DNA of 64,000 nucleotides from JAODBQ01 sp047602055 (GCA_047602055.1 JASGIG010000001.1:4030001-4094000), one strand, 5' to 3'. Positions 36,177 to 44,288 are shown, counted from the first letter of the stretch. The notes: generated from the letters alone by a model not told the origin. Translations and numbers: made by a program.

Positions 36177-36233
36177 ATGCACCCCATCCGCCAGCGGGAC
36201 ACCGCCACAGCCGTCGGCGCGGTGAGCACATGA
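36177..36233 (+). CDS. 18-residue leader-like ORF coupled to the RHH gene
   Basis: ATG 36177 follows a strong GAGGAGG site by five bases and encodes MHPIRQRDTATAVGAVST. Its stop overlaps the next start as ATGA at 36230. The RHH gene itself lacks a good ribosome-binding site, so translation coupling through this short ORF is plausible. A competing 57-residue frame (36052-36225) covers the same DNA. Coding is unproven. Confidence 0.35.
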   Translation: MHPIRQRDTATAVGAVST

Positions 36234-36526
36234 AGACGCTCGCCATCCGCCTCGACGACGACCTGCACGCCCGGCTCAGCGTGCTTGCCCAACTGTCCGG
36301 CTCGACCATCACAGACGAGATCCGCACAGCCATCGACAAGCACCTCGAGACCCAGGCGCACAACCCGGAACTGACCGGCAAGGCCCAAGCCGTGCTCGAC
36401 GACATCGAGCGCGACGCCCAAGCCCGCCGGGCCGCCATCGCCACCATGTTCGGCACCACCGAACCAGCTCGCAATGGCTCAACCGGTCGCAGCAAGCGGG
36501 CCAACCCGCCGTCGAAGGACGAGTAG
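36230..36526 (+). CDS. Ribbon-helix-helix DNA-binding protein
   Basis: 98 residues from ATG 36230. The first 45 residues are an Arc/MetJ-type RHH: KTLAIRLDDDLHARLSVLAQ (ribbon and helix 1) and GSTITDEIRTAIDKHLET (helix 2). The C-terminus is charged and probably disordered (TGRSKRANPPSKDE). RHH proteins of this size serve as antitoxins or as plasmid partition/relaxosome factors. No toxin gene follows, so a replication or transfer role in the mobile element is as likely. Confidence 0.82.
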   Translation: MKTLAIRLDDDLHARLSVLAQLSGSTITDEIRTAIDKHLETQAHNPELTGKAQAVLDDIERDAQARRAAIATMFGTTEPARNGSTGRSKRANPPSKDE

Positions 36527-36565
36527 CCACCTCGCTGCCCGTCCCGAACCACACCCACCCATCCC

Positions 36566-36621
36566 GGAGCGGGAGCGATCACCGATCGAGGCGTACCTGC
36601 CTCCCTTGATCCTCCCGCTCC
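36566..36621 (+). promoter_or_regulatory. 10-bp inverted repeat in the ardA leader
   Basis: GGAGCGGGAG (36566-36575) and CTCCCGCTCC (36612-36621) are exactly complementary with a 36-nt loop. They lie between the RHH stop and the ardA start, ending 37 bp before it, where they could shape the leader RNA or act as an operator. Confidence 0.5.
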
Positions 36622-36657
36622 GGCAACACACCAACCCGACAACCGAAAGGAGGTGAC

Positions 36658-37257
36658 ATGCATGAACACCAACCCGAACTCCCAGCCGCCGACGAACGGC
36701 ACCAGATCGACATCGAGCACGCTCCGGACGACCGGCCACGGATCTACGCCGCCAGCCTCGGTGACTACACCAACGGCATCCTCCACGGCGCCTGGATCGA
36801 TGCCGCCGTCGAACCCGACGAACTACTCACCGCCGTCCAAGCGATGCTCGACACCTCACCAACCGCCCTGCAGCTCGGTCAGCCCGCCGAGGAATGGGCC
36901 ATCCACGACTACGACGGCTTCGGACCACTACGCCTTGGCGAGTACGAGTCCAGCCGCTGGATCACCGCCGTGGCCCGCGGCATCGCCCGCCACGGCCCGG
37001 CGCTCGCTGCCTGGGCGGCTCACGCCGGCCGAGATGAAGCCGACGTGCAGCGCTTCGACGAGGTGTACCTGGGCGAGTGGAACTCGCTCCACGACTACGC
37101 CGAGCAGTTCCTCGACGACTGCGGCATCGAGCAGCAGCTCGACCAGCTCGCCGACTGGCTTCGCCCGTACGTCCAGGTCGACGTCGGGGCGTTCGCCCGC
37201 GATCTCGATCTCGGCGGCGATGTCACGGCCATCGACCGGCCGGACGGCGGCGTCTGA
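36658..37257 (+). CDS. ardA: ArdA antirestriction protein
   Basis: 199 residues from ATG 36658 after a perfect AAAGGAGGTGA site. The family's landmarks are clear: PRIYAASLGDYTNGILHGAW, EWAIHDYDGFGPLRLGEYES, ITAVARGIARHGPALAAWAA, VYLGEWNSLHDYAEQFLDD and DVGAFARDLDLGGDVTAI. ArdA is a very acidic DNA mimic that blocks type I restriction-modification complexes, letting incoming mobile DNA survive in a new host. It lies with an orphan methyltransferase upstream, giving the element two ways past restriction. It is a typical component of conjugative or mobilisable elements. Confidence 0.93.
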   Translation: MHEHQPELPAADERHQIDIEHAPDDRPRIYAASLGDYTNGILHGAWIDAAVEPDELLTAVQAMLDTSPTALQLGQPAEEWAIHDYDGFGPLRLGEYESSRWITAVARGIARHGPALAAWAAHAGRDEADVQRFDEVYLGEWNSLHDYAEQFLDDCGIEQQLDQLADWLRPYVQVDVGAFARDLDLGGDVTAIDRPDGGV

Positions 37258-37325
37258 CTATTCAGCCCATGAAATCTCCAAGCTGTCTGATATCACGGAT
37301 TTCCTGCTGACAATCCGCAGCACAT

Positions 37326-37809
37326 ATGAGACGATACAAGCAACACATGAAACGACGATTACCGGCCGATCATATCTCCCCGCTCGGGCGCCTTATTCGG
37401 AGCCGCCGGGTGGAACTCGGGTTGAGCCTGCGCCAACTCGAACAACTCAGCGGCATCAACAACAGCGTCCTCCATCGGCTGGAGACCGGCCAAGCCACCA
37501 CTACCGGCCCGAAGTACTTCGACAACCTCGCCATCGCCCTGCAACTGCCCGTGCAATCACTGCTCACGGCCGTCGGCATCACCCGCCGGCCGCAACCACT
37601 GCCTCCACTGCCGCGCTACCTCAAGGCCCGCTACGGCGACCAGATGTCACCCGCCGCCTGGCGAGAGTCTCCAGAGCTACTTGCGCGACTTCCAGCGCCG
37701 CTACGGGCTGACACATGTCCTGCCCGAACACGGCCACGACGAACTGCCCGACGGCGACACACCCGATACCGAACATGGCAGCGGTGGGCCGCATGACACC
37801 ACCGCTTGA
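37326..37809 (+). pseudogene. XRE-type repressor with a frameshift
   Basis: From ATG 37326 (or 37347): the XRE HTH is SPLGRLIRSRRVELGLSLRQ and LEQLSGINNSVLHRLETGQ. At about 37665, in GAGAGTCTCCAGAGC, coding moves frame. The new frame reads SYLRDFQRRYGLTHVLPEHG to a stop at 37807-37809. The rejoined protein is about 160 residues and overlaps the ImmA start, matching the ImmR-ImmA gene pair of integrative elements. One base change restores it. The 37258-37325 spacer is A+T-rich with a GAAATC/GATTTC dyad that may be its operator. Confidence 0.78.
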
Positions 37810-38536
37810 ACTGCACCACGCCTCGCCGCGCAACGGCGACCCGGCACGCCCTGACTCCCAACCTATGCCGATGATCCGCCGCCTCCGCCAACTCCAGCCG
37901 CAACGGCCGCTCACGATCGATGAAGCCATCTCCATCGCCGAACGTCAGGCCTACCGGCTACTCCAAGTCCTCGGCATCACCCGAGCCCCGATCCCCGAGG
38001 AAGCGATCACCGGGCTGTCACGAGTGGCGATCCGTCGGGATCCGCAGCTGCCATCCGTCGGCTTCGTCCACTGGCACCACGACACCTGGCTCATCCACAT
38101 CAACAGCCAGGACCACCCCTACCAACAGCGGCTGACGATCGCCCACGAGTTCAAGCACATCATCGACCGCCTCGACCAACCCACCGCCGCCTACCTCGCC
38201 CACCAGGACCGACCGCTGCACCACCTCGAAGAACGCTTCGCCGACTACTTCGCCCGCTGCGTCTACCTGCCCAAGCCGCTCCTGCTGCGCTACTACACCG
38301 CCGGCATCCAAGACCCGACCACCCTCGCCGAGCACTTCGAGGTACCTGAGCCGATCGTCCGGCTACGGCTGCGGGAACTCGGCCTCATTGACCACGAGCC
38401 ACCGCAGCCCGCCAATAGGACCCGGCTATGGAAACGACGGGACCGGTTATCCGTAAGTGATATTTGCGCTTTTCATTTCGAGGATTCAGCGCGACAATGG
38501 AGGTCCGCTCCCATTACTAATAGAGAAAGGAGATGA
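37793..38536 (+). CDS. ImmA/IrrE-family metallopeptidase
   Basis: 247 residues from ATG 37793, overlapping the 3' end of the XRE gene. The zinc site is LTIAHEFKHIIDRLDQP (HExxH type), with the downstream acidic ligand region EERFADYFARCVYLPKPLLL. In ICEBs1-like elements ImmA cleaves the ImmR repressor to trigger excision; the order here (repressor, protease, recombinase) fits the same logic. The last 35 residues (SVSDICAFHFEDSARQWRSA) lie in A+T-richer DNA that also holds the promoter region for the recombinase genes. Confidence 0.9.
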   Translation: MTPPLELHHASPRNGDPARPDSQPMPMIRRLRQLQPQRPLTIDEAISIAERQAYRLLQVLGITRAPIPEEAITGLSRVAIRRDPQLPSVGFVHWHHDTWLIHINSQDHPYQQRLTIAHEFKHIIDRLDQPTAAYLAHQDRPLHHLEERFADYFARCVYLPKPLLLRYYTAGIQDPTTLAEHFEVPEPIVRLRLRELGLIDHEPPQPANRTRLWKRRDRLSVSDICAFHFEDSARQWRSAPITNRERR

Positions 38537-38537
38537 G

Positions 38538-38921
38538 ATGAAGAAGACAAATCCATATAAGCAGGCAATCGCCTACTATTGGGACAACCACCCGTTGACA
38601 CTCACACGTCAGGCCCGGCTGTGCCGCGAGTTCGCTGAATCACTCGATGCCTACATCGTCGAGGAGTACATGGATATCGGCGCCGAACGAACGCAGCTCA
38701 AACGCCTCATCGACCGCATTCAACAGCACCAGGTCGACTACGTCATGGTCAGCTCACTCACCGCACTCGGGGAAGGCAAGCAACGGGTAGAGACGCAGGA
38801 CCGGATCATGCTCACCGGCACCAAGCTCGCAGTCGTCGGCATAGATGCGGTCTTCGAGATCAAGGACGGGCGATCGGACAGGCCCGAGTCGGCCACGAGC
38901 ACGAAAGGTGGTCAGACATGA
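38538..38921 (+). CDS. Resolvase-like protein lacking the catalytic serine motif
   Basis: 127 residues from ATG 38538 with AAAGGAG upstream. The fold signature of a serine-recombinase N-terminal domain is visible: RLCREFAESLDAYIVEEYMD, RTQLKRLIDRIQQHQVDYVM and VSSLTALGEG. The usual YxRVS start is replaced by AYYWDNHP, and the catalytic Arg cluster is missing. It is too short for a DNA-binding domain. It overlaps the true recombinase by ATGA, so it is probably made with it and may act as a directionality or accessory subunit. That role is inference. Confidence 0.7.
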   Translation: MKKTNPYKQAIAYYWDNHPLTLTRQARLCREFAESLDAYIVEEYMDIGAERTQLKRLIDRIQQHQVDYVMVSSLTALGEGKQRVETQDRIMLTGTKLAVVGIDAVFEIKDGRSDRPESATSTKGGQT

Positions 38922-40696
38922 GCCGACAGCAAGCGACTCGCACCCCTGGAGCAACTGCCCGCCAAGCGCGGGCAGTTGTCTATCTGCGGGTCAGCACACC
39001 AAGCCAGGTCAACACCGACTTCAACCCAGAAGGCATCTCGATCCCTGCCCAACGGGAGGCCGTGAAGCGCAAAGCGGACAGCCTCGGGGCTGAGATCGTC
39101 AAGGAGTTCGTCGAGCCCGGCAAGACCGCCACCAGCATCGACAAGCGACCGAGGTTCCAAGAGATGATGCGGTGGATCAAAATGCATCACGACATCGACT
39201 ACGTCATCGTCTACCACTTCAACCGGGTCTTCCGCGACAGCGTCGATGCTGGTGTCACCAAGCGTGAACTCGCCAAGTACGGCACCCGCATCGTCTCCAC
39301 CATCATCGACATCGGAGACGGCCCGGAAGCCCGACTCATCGAGACAATGCTGCACGCGGTCGACCAGTACCAGTCTGAGGCGAGCGGCGCCGACATTCAC
39401 TACAAGATGAGCCAGAAGGTCAAGAATGGCGGCACCGTCGGACGAGCACCACTCGGCTACCGCAACATCCGGATACCCAAGCCCGGGGGCGGCGAAATCC
39501 GGACTGTCGAGTTTGACCCCGAACGCAAGGAGCTTGTCAAGCTCGCCTTCGAGCTTTATGCGACCGGCGACTACACCCTGGAACGCCTTGCGGACGAGCT
39601 CACCACCCGTGGCCTCGTTACCCGACCTGGGCGCTTCCGAGCAGGGCCGATCTCCGACTCCAAGCTGAGCGTCATGCTCGGTGACCCGTACTACCTCGGC
39701 TACGTCCGCTACCGGGACCCGGATAGCGGCGTGGAAGAGCTGGTCGAGGGCCGCCACGAGGCACTCGTCGACGAGGCCACCTTCGAGCAGGTCCAAGCCA
39801 TTCAGCAGGCACGTCGCACGGCCGGCGAACGCCAGCGGGTCCACCACCACTACCTCAAGGGCAGCCTCTGGTGCGGCCACTGCCACGACCGTGGCATCGA
39901 AAACCGGATGCGCTTCACCCGTGTCCGGGGCAACGGCGGCACCTACGAGTACTTCTACTGCCGGGGCCGGGAAGACGGCAGCTGCGATGCACCCCATCTG
40001 CCCGCCACCGACGTCGAGCACCATGTCATGCTCGAAGTAGCCCGAACCCGACTCGGCTCACCCACCCACGAGGCACTCGAACAGACCATCGACGACGCCC
40101 TGGCTGACACCCAGCAGACCACCCGGCTACGCAAGCAGCAGATGACCAAGCAGCTCGCCCGCCTCGACACCCAAGAGGCCAACCTGCTCGACCTTGCCGC
40201 CGACGGCACCACTGCCGTCGCCAAGGTCCGCCAACGTCTCCACGACATCGAACGGCAGCGCCAGCGTCTCAACGAACAGATCGTCCCGATCGTCGCTGAC
40301 CTCACCACTGCGGCCAGTCACCTCCGCACCGCCATGGCACTACTCCACGACCTCGGCCAGCTTTACCAACGGGTGGGCAACCTCGACCGCCGCCATCTCA
40401 ACCAGGCCATCTTCGAGAGGCTCTATGTCTACGACGACTCCGTCACCGGCATCCACCGTGACCCCTTTGCGGCCCTCCTGAGCGTCGGCCAGACCCACCC
40501 GTGGCCGATCGCAGACATGACAACACCCCCACCAACGACGGGGGTGCAGACGGACCAGACCGGTCAAACAGGGACCCTGACGGACCACCTGTCCGCCGCC
40601 CTGATGGGCGACGGTTCAGGTAAGACCGTCATGGTGGAGCTGAGGGGAATTGAACCCCTGACCTCTTCCATGCCATGGAAGCGCTCTGCCAACTGA
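38918..40696 (+). CDS. Large serine recombinase (integrase) of the mobile element
   Basis: 592 residues from ATG 38918. The catalytic domain shows ARAVVYLRVSTPSQVNTDF (nucleophile Ser) and VIVYHFNRVFRDSVDAG with the conserved Arg. The recombinase domain follows (GGTVGRAPLGYRNIRIP), then a zinc ribbon (GSLWCGHCHDRGIENRM..FYCRGRED) and a coiled-coil (LRKQQMTKQLARLDTQEANL), as in large serine integrases. The last 20 or so codons (MVELRGIEPLTSSMPWKRS) read the antisense of tRNA-Ala, so the natural C-terminus changes on excision or the gene end is shaped by the attachment site. Drives integration and excision of the element. Confidence 0.92.
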   Translation: MSRQQATRTPGATARQARAVVYLRVSTPSQVNTDFNPEGISIPAQREAVKRKADSLGAEIVKEFVEPGKTATSIDKRPRFQEMMRWIKMHHDIDYVIVYHFNRVFRDSVDAGVTKRELAKYGTRIVSTIIDIGDGPEARLIETMLHAVDQYQSEASGADIHYKMSQKVKNGGTVGRAPLGYRNIRIPKPGGGEIRTVEFDPERKELVKLAFELYATGDYTLERLADELTTRGLVTRPGRFRAGPISDSKLSVMLGDPYYLGYVRYRDPDSGVEELVEGRHEALVDEATFEQVQAIQQARRTAGERQRVHHHYLKGSLWCGHCHDRGIENRMRFTRVRGNGGTYEYFYCRGREDGSCDAPHLPATDVEHHVMLEVARTRLGSPTHEALEQTIDDALADTQQTTRLRKQQMTKQLARLDTQEANLLDLAADGTTAVAKVRQRLHDIERQRQRLNEQIVPIVADLTTAASHLRTAMALLHDLGQLYQRVGNLDRRHLNQAIFERLYVYDDSVTGIHRDPFAALLSVGQTHPWPIADMTTPPPTTGVQTDQTGQTGTLTDHLSAALMGDGSGKTVMVELRGIEPLTSSMPWKRSAN

Positions 40697-40707
40697 GCTA
40701 CAGCCCC
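40632..40707 (-). tRNA. tRNA-Ala (anticodon GGC)
   Basis: On the minus strand the acceptor GGGGCTG pairs with CAGCTCC, giving the alanine identity pair G3-U70. D-arm AGCTCAGTTGGCAGAGC, anticodon loop ATGGCAT between CTTCC and GGAAG (anticodon GGC), and T-arm AGGGGTTCAATTCCCCT are all present. CCA is encoded. Total 76 nt. The 3' end abuts the integrase gene, marking the likely attachment site. Confidence 0.97.
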
Positions 40708-40744
40708 GTACGGGACGAGCACGCTACCAACCGCGCCCGCCAGT

Positions 40745-41125
40745 TCACACGTCCTCGGATTGCCAGTCGATCTTGGGCACGTCGCGGTAGAGCCGCTCGA
40801 TCTCGTAGTAGGCGCGGATCTCGTCGGTGAAGACGTGGACGACGACGTCGCCGTAGTCGACGAGGACCCACTGCTGCTCGCTGACGCCTTCCATGCGGAT
40901 CGGTGACCGGCCGAGGCGCTCGCGCACGACCTGTTCGATCTCCTCGACGAGGGTGCGCACCAGGCGGCGGTTGGAGGCGCTGGTGATCACGAAGTACTCG
41001 GTGATCGCCAGCACGTCGCCGACGGCGAACACGACGATGTCCGAGCCCTTCTTGTCGTCGGCAGCCAGCGCCGCGGTGCGGGCCAGCATCAGGGCATCGG
41101 CCTCGCCGCGGACGTCGACGGTCAT
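40745..41125 (-). CDS. rsfS: Ribosome silencing factor RsfS
   Basis: 126 residues from ATG 41125. Classic RsfS/Iojap sequence: DDKKGSDIVVFAVGDVLAIT, YFVITSASNRRLVRTLVEEI, SEQQWVLVDYGDVVVHVFTD and YYEIERLYRDVPKI. It binds uL14 on the large ribosomal subunit and blocks joining when nutrients are scarce. Gene order nadD, LytR_C protein, rsfS on one strand is the usual actinobacterial arrangement; the start overlaps the stop of the preceding gene (TGATG). Confidence 0.97.
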   Translation of the reverse strand: MTVDVRGEADALMLARTAALAADDKKGSDIVVFAVGDVLAITEYFVITSASNRRLVRTLVEEIEQVVRERLGRSPIRMEGVSEQQWVLVDYGDVVVHVFTDEIRAYYEIERLYRDVPKIDWQSEDV

Positions 41126-42327
41126 CAGCTCCCCACCAGCGTGGTCGTCGTGGTCTCGGGTGTGGAGGCCACCTCGGTGCTGTTCAGGAAGTCGGCACCG
41201 AGCTCGATCGTCGCCTCGACGCCATCGGGCTGCGACGTCGGCGTGCCGTAGGCGAAGTCACCGAAGTAGTCGCGCAGCGACTCCATCGACGGCTTGGCTG
41301 CGTCGTCGTACACGAGCACCTCCGTGCGGTCCCGGGGCGTCCCGGTGAGGTCGACGGCGGCGATGTTGTCGCCGGAGTAGAGCAGGATCGAGATCGCATC
41401 CTTGACCCGCGCCTCGGAGCCGGGCGGGGCGACGATGCTCACCGCCAGGCCGTCGGCGGGGCGGGACATCGAGCCGGGGGCGATGCTCGCGAAGACCATC
41501 AGCTGCTCGGCGCGGTCGAGGAGAGCGACGTCGTTGCCCTCGACCCCGGCGGTGCCAGGCGCGAACGCCGAGACCGGCAGGCCGCGCGAGCCGACCGGGC
41601 CGGCGAACAGGTGGGCGACGACGTCCTCGAAGCTGCCGACGGTCGGCGACGACGGACTCTGCCCGGCGACGCCGGCACCGACGGACGTCGCGACGCCCTG
41701 CCAGATCGCCTCGATGTTCGGGGTTCGCCCCGCCTCGTCGACGGTCGTCGACGTGGCGGTCAGGACCTGGACGGCCTCGCTGGCATCGAGCGACTGCTCG
41801 CCACGCTCGAACAGCACCGACGACGAGCCGTCGCCGCCGACGACGGTGCGCGGCAGGTCGACGGCGACCTTGCCGACGGGCTGGAGCACGCCGGCCGCCT
41901 TGGCAGGATCGTCCACCGCCCAGTAGTCGACGCTCAGGCTCAGCGTCGCCTCGACCGCCTGGACGAGCCCGGTGGCGCCGTCCTGCGCATACGCGCCGAT
42001 CAGCGTCAGGCGCTCGTCGCCGACGCCCTGGGTGCTGTCGACGTTCGCCGGCACCGAGACGATGCTGCCGCCGGCCAGCGACGGCGCCAGCACGAACATC
42101 GTCACCGACGTCAGCCGGTTCTCGCCGTCCACCGTGGCGAACATCGCCGTCGGCGTCTTCGGCACCGCAACCACCGGCAGCCCGGCATCGGCCCGCTTCG
42201 CCGCGGTGTACTGGCGGATCGCGTCCGTGCCGGTGACCAGCAGGACGACGCCGAGGACGATGACCACGGCGGTCACCGCGAACATCATCCACGTGCGCTG
42301 ACGCCGCCGCGAGGAGAGTGCCGTCAT
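41125..42327 (-). CDS. Membrane-anchored LytR_C/LCP-like protein
   Basis: 400 residues from ATG 42327. One N-terminal membrane segment (WMMFAVTAVVIVLGVVLLVT) is followed by an extracytoplasmic region with a weak LytR-CpsA-Psr-like domain (TAMFATVDGENRLTSVTMFV; ERLTLIGAYAQDGATGLVQA). A C-terminal LytR_C-type fold follows (LAVSIVAPPGSEARVKDAIS, DRTEVLVYDDAAKPSMESLR). The conserved Arg/Asp catalytic residues of LCP ligases are not obvious, so enzymatic attachment of polymer to peptidoglycan is uncertain. Standard position between nadD and rsfS. The C-terminus is Thr-rich. Confidence 0.78.
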   Translation of the reverse strand: MTALSSRRRQRTWMMFAVTAVVIVLGVVLLVTGTDAIRQYTAAKRADAGLPVVAVPKTPTAMFATVDGENRLTSVTMFVLAPSLAGGSIVSVPANVDSTQGVGDERLTLIGAYAQDGATGLVQAVEATLSLSVDYWAVDDPAKAAGVLQPVGKVAVDLPRTVVGGDGSSSVLFERGEQSLDASEAVQVLTATSTTVDEAGRTPNIEAIWQGVATSVGAGVAGQSPSSPTVGSFEDVVAHLFAGPVGSRGLPVSAFAPGTAGVEGNDVALLDRAEQLMVFASIAPGSMSRPADGLAVSIVAPPGSEARVKDAISILLYSGDNIAAVDLTGTPRDRTEVLVYDDAAKPSMESLRDYFGDFAYGTPTSQPDGVEATIELGADFLNSTEVASTPETTTTTLVGS

Positions 42328-42343
42328 GAGCTTGGCAGCACGA

Positions 42344-42943
42344 TCATGCGGGCGCGAGCGTCACGCGGCGGTAGAGGCCCTCGCGGGCGATGACGTCGAG
42401 CGTCGGCTGAGTGAGCAGGTAGTCAAGCGGCCGGCCGTCTTCGAAGCGGGCCCGCAGGTCGGTGCTCGACACCTCCAGGCGGGGCACCTCCACCCGGATC
42501 CAGTCGAACCCCTCGGGCAGGGCGACGGGCGCACCGGGACGGTCGACGACGACGAGCGCGGAGCGCTCGACGACCTCCTCGTAGCGCGACCAGGTGGTGA
42601 GGCCGGCGGCGGCGTCGTCGCCGACGATCGTGAACAGCTGCGCGCCCGGGTTCTCCCGCTGCAGGGTGCCCAACGTGTCGGCGGTGAAGCTCGGGCCGCC
42701 GTGGTCGATCTCCTGGCGGCCGGCGACCAGCCCGTCCACGTCACGCACGGCGGCCTCGACCATCGCCAGGCGCTGCAGCGCCGGCGTGATCTCCCGGCTG
42801 CCCCGCTTCTGCCACGGCACGTTGGCGACCATCAGCACCACCCGGTCGAGCGACAGCGCATGGCGGACGTTGACCGCTGTGACCAGATGCCCGACGTGCG
42901 GCGGGTCGAAGGTTCCGCCGAACAGGCCGATGCGCAGGGACAC
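42344..42943 (-). CDS. nadD: Nicotinate-nucleotide adenylyltransferase
   Basis: 199 residues from GTG 42943, chosen because the conserved N-terminus SLRIGLFGGTFDPPHVGH follows directly. An upstream open extension to 43225 runs into the sigma-factor promoter region. HxGH (HVGH) and the later EVSSTDLRARFEDGRPLDYL motif (the ISSTxIR box) identify NadD, which makes deamido-NAD from nicotinate mononucleotide and ATP. Its 3' end is 17 bp from the LytR_C gene, so the three genes form an operon with rsfS. Confidence 0.96.
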   Translation of the reverse strand: MSLRIGLFGGTFDPPHVGHLVTAVNVRHALSLDRVVLMVANVPWQKRGSREITPALQRLAMVEAAVRDVDGLVAGRQEIDHGGPSFTADTLGTLQRENPGAQLFTIVGDDAAAGLTTWSRYEEVVERSALVVVDRPGAPVALPEGFDWIRVEVPRLEVSSTDLRARFEDGRPLDYLLTQPTLDVIAREGLYRRVTLAPA

Positions 42944-43255
42944 GGGCGGCCAGTGTAGGGGCCGGGTCGGCGCCACACTGGGCAAGCGCAACTGGGGTTG
43001 GGCGACGGGACCGACGGGGCGCGACGTAAGAATCGCGTTGGGAACCGCCAATCCCACTATCGCCAGGACGCGGACATGTAGTACGGTTGCGCGTCCCCCC
43101 AGATCGGGCCCCCAAGGTCCGAAAGTTCTTCGCAGCGTACCGTCATCGTTCGCCTCGACGGAACATCTCTCCAGGGGAACATCTCGAAAAGGGTGCGACC
43201 GGATCGCCCGGCCCCACCCGTCCAACCCGCCCCCACGACGAAGAGAACTACGAAC

Positions 43256-44083
43256 ATGAACGACTCCATCGGCCTCTACCTCAACGACATCGGCAAGGTC
43301 TCCCTGCTCAACGCAGAGGAGGAGCGCGAGCTGTCACGTGTCATCGAGGCCGGCCGCGACGCCGCCGCCGCGCTCGAGGCCGGCAAGAAGGGCGCCGATC
43401 TGAAGGCTGCCGTGGCCGCCGCCTCCGCCGCCAAGGACCGGTTCATCCGCTCCAACCTCCGCCTGGTGGTCTCGATCGCCCGCCGCTACCCGCTCCCCCA
43501 GGGCATGGATCTGCTCGACCTCATCCAGGAGGGCAACCTCGGTCTGGAGCACGCCGTCGACAAGTTCGACTGGCGCCGCGGGTTCAAGTTCTCGACGTAC
43601 GCGACGTTCTGGATCCGCCAGGCGATCGGTCGTGCGCTCGACCAGAAGGCCAGCCTCATCCGCATCCCGGGCGACCGCTCCGCCAGCCTGCGCGCCGCGC
43701 TGCGCCAGGCCAGCGGCGACGGCGAGACGCTCGACCTCGCCAACGCCGAGCTGCACCGCCTGACCACGCCGGTCTCGCTCGACAAGACGATCGGCGACGA
43801 CGGCGACGCCACCCTCGGCGACCTGATGGCCAACGGTGACGGCACCCCCGAGGACGCCGTCATGACGATGGTCGACAGCGACCTGCTCGACGAGCTGCTC
43901 GGCACCCTCGACAAGCGCGCCCGCTACGCGGTCGAGGCCCGCTTCGGGCTGATCGACGGCGAGCGCAAGAGCTTCCGAGAGGTCGGCGAGAACCTCGGCG
44001 TCACCGCCGAGGCCGCCCGCCGCCTGGTCAGCCGCGCCGTCGCCGGCCTGCGCGAGGACGCGGTGCGCATCCTCGCAGTCTGA
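43256..44083 (+). CDS. Sigma-70 family sigma factor (group 2-like, RpoD/SigB type)
   Basis: 275 residues from ATG 43256. Region 1.2 [21 protein letters not shown], region 2 ([60 protein letters not shown]), region 3 ([20 protein letters not shown]) and region 4 ([43 protein letters not shown]) are all present. It lacks the long N-terminal region of a primary sigma and is shorter, so it is probably an alternative, stationary or stress sigma factor. The stop is followed directly by a structured repeat. Confidence 0.93.
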   Translation: MNDSIGLYLNDIGKVSLLNAEEERELSRVIEAGRDAAAALEAGKKGADLKAAVAAASAAKDRFIRSNLRLVVSIARRYPLPQGMDLLDLIQEGNLGLEHAVDKFDWRRGFKFSTYATFWIRQAIGRALDQKASLIRIPGDRSASLRAALRQASGDGETLDLANAELHRLTTPVSLDKTIGDDGDATLGDLMANGDGTPEDAVMTMVDSDLLDELLGTLDKRARYAVEARFGLIDGERKSFREVGENLGVTAEAARRLVSRAVAGLREDAVRILAV

Positions 44084-44234
44084 ATTTCGACCTCCATCCG
44101 CTCGCTCATATCGGTCGAGCTTCGAAGCGCGGCCTTCGGGGGCCGCACCCAGCTGGCGATGGCCGGACCGGCAAAGCCGGATCCGGCCATGCACGAGGGG
44201 GATCGCGGAGCGCCCTCCTCGTGCACCCTCCACG
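44084..44234 (+). repeat. Three-hairpin 3'-UTR element, family R3, copy 1
   Basis: Begins two bases after the sigma-factor stop. Conserved blocks shared with copy 2 (52277-52431) include TTTCGACCTC, GCTCGCTCAT, TCGGTCGAGCTTCGA, CCGCACCCAGCTGGCG and CGGAGCGCCC. Hairpin 1 GCGGCC/GGCCGC (44129-44146); hairpin 2 ATGGCCGGACCGGC with GCCGGATCCGGCCAT (44159-44190); hairpin 3 GCACGAGG with CCTCGTGC (44191-44225). Stems 2 and 3 differ from copy 2 in sequence but keep pairing. Confidence 0.8.
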
Positions 44235-44248
44235 GGATCGAACAATCG

Positions 44249-44274
44249 ACGGCCCGGGCTTCGGCCCGGGCCGT
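44249..44274 (+). terminator. TTCG-loop hairpin 15 bp before the DAHP synthase start
   Basis: ACGGCCCGGGC-TTCG-GCCCGGGCCGT is a perfect 11-bp stem with a stable tetraloop, followed by TTAGGGTTTTC. It ends 14 bases before the GTG start at 44289. It could terminate sigma-factor transcripts or attenuate the next gene; both are inference. Confidence 0.75.
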
Positions 44275-44288
44275 TAGGGTTTTCGGCC

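Noticed and set aside
36052..36225. 57-codon plus-strand ORF (MTEAQGSHTVEGLVGELR...)
   Set aside because: It has a plausible first half but no ribosome-binding site, and its second half is low-complexity and overlaps the better-supported short coupled ORF.
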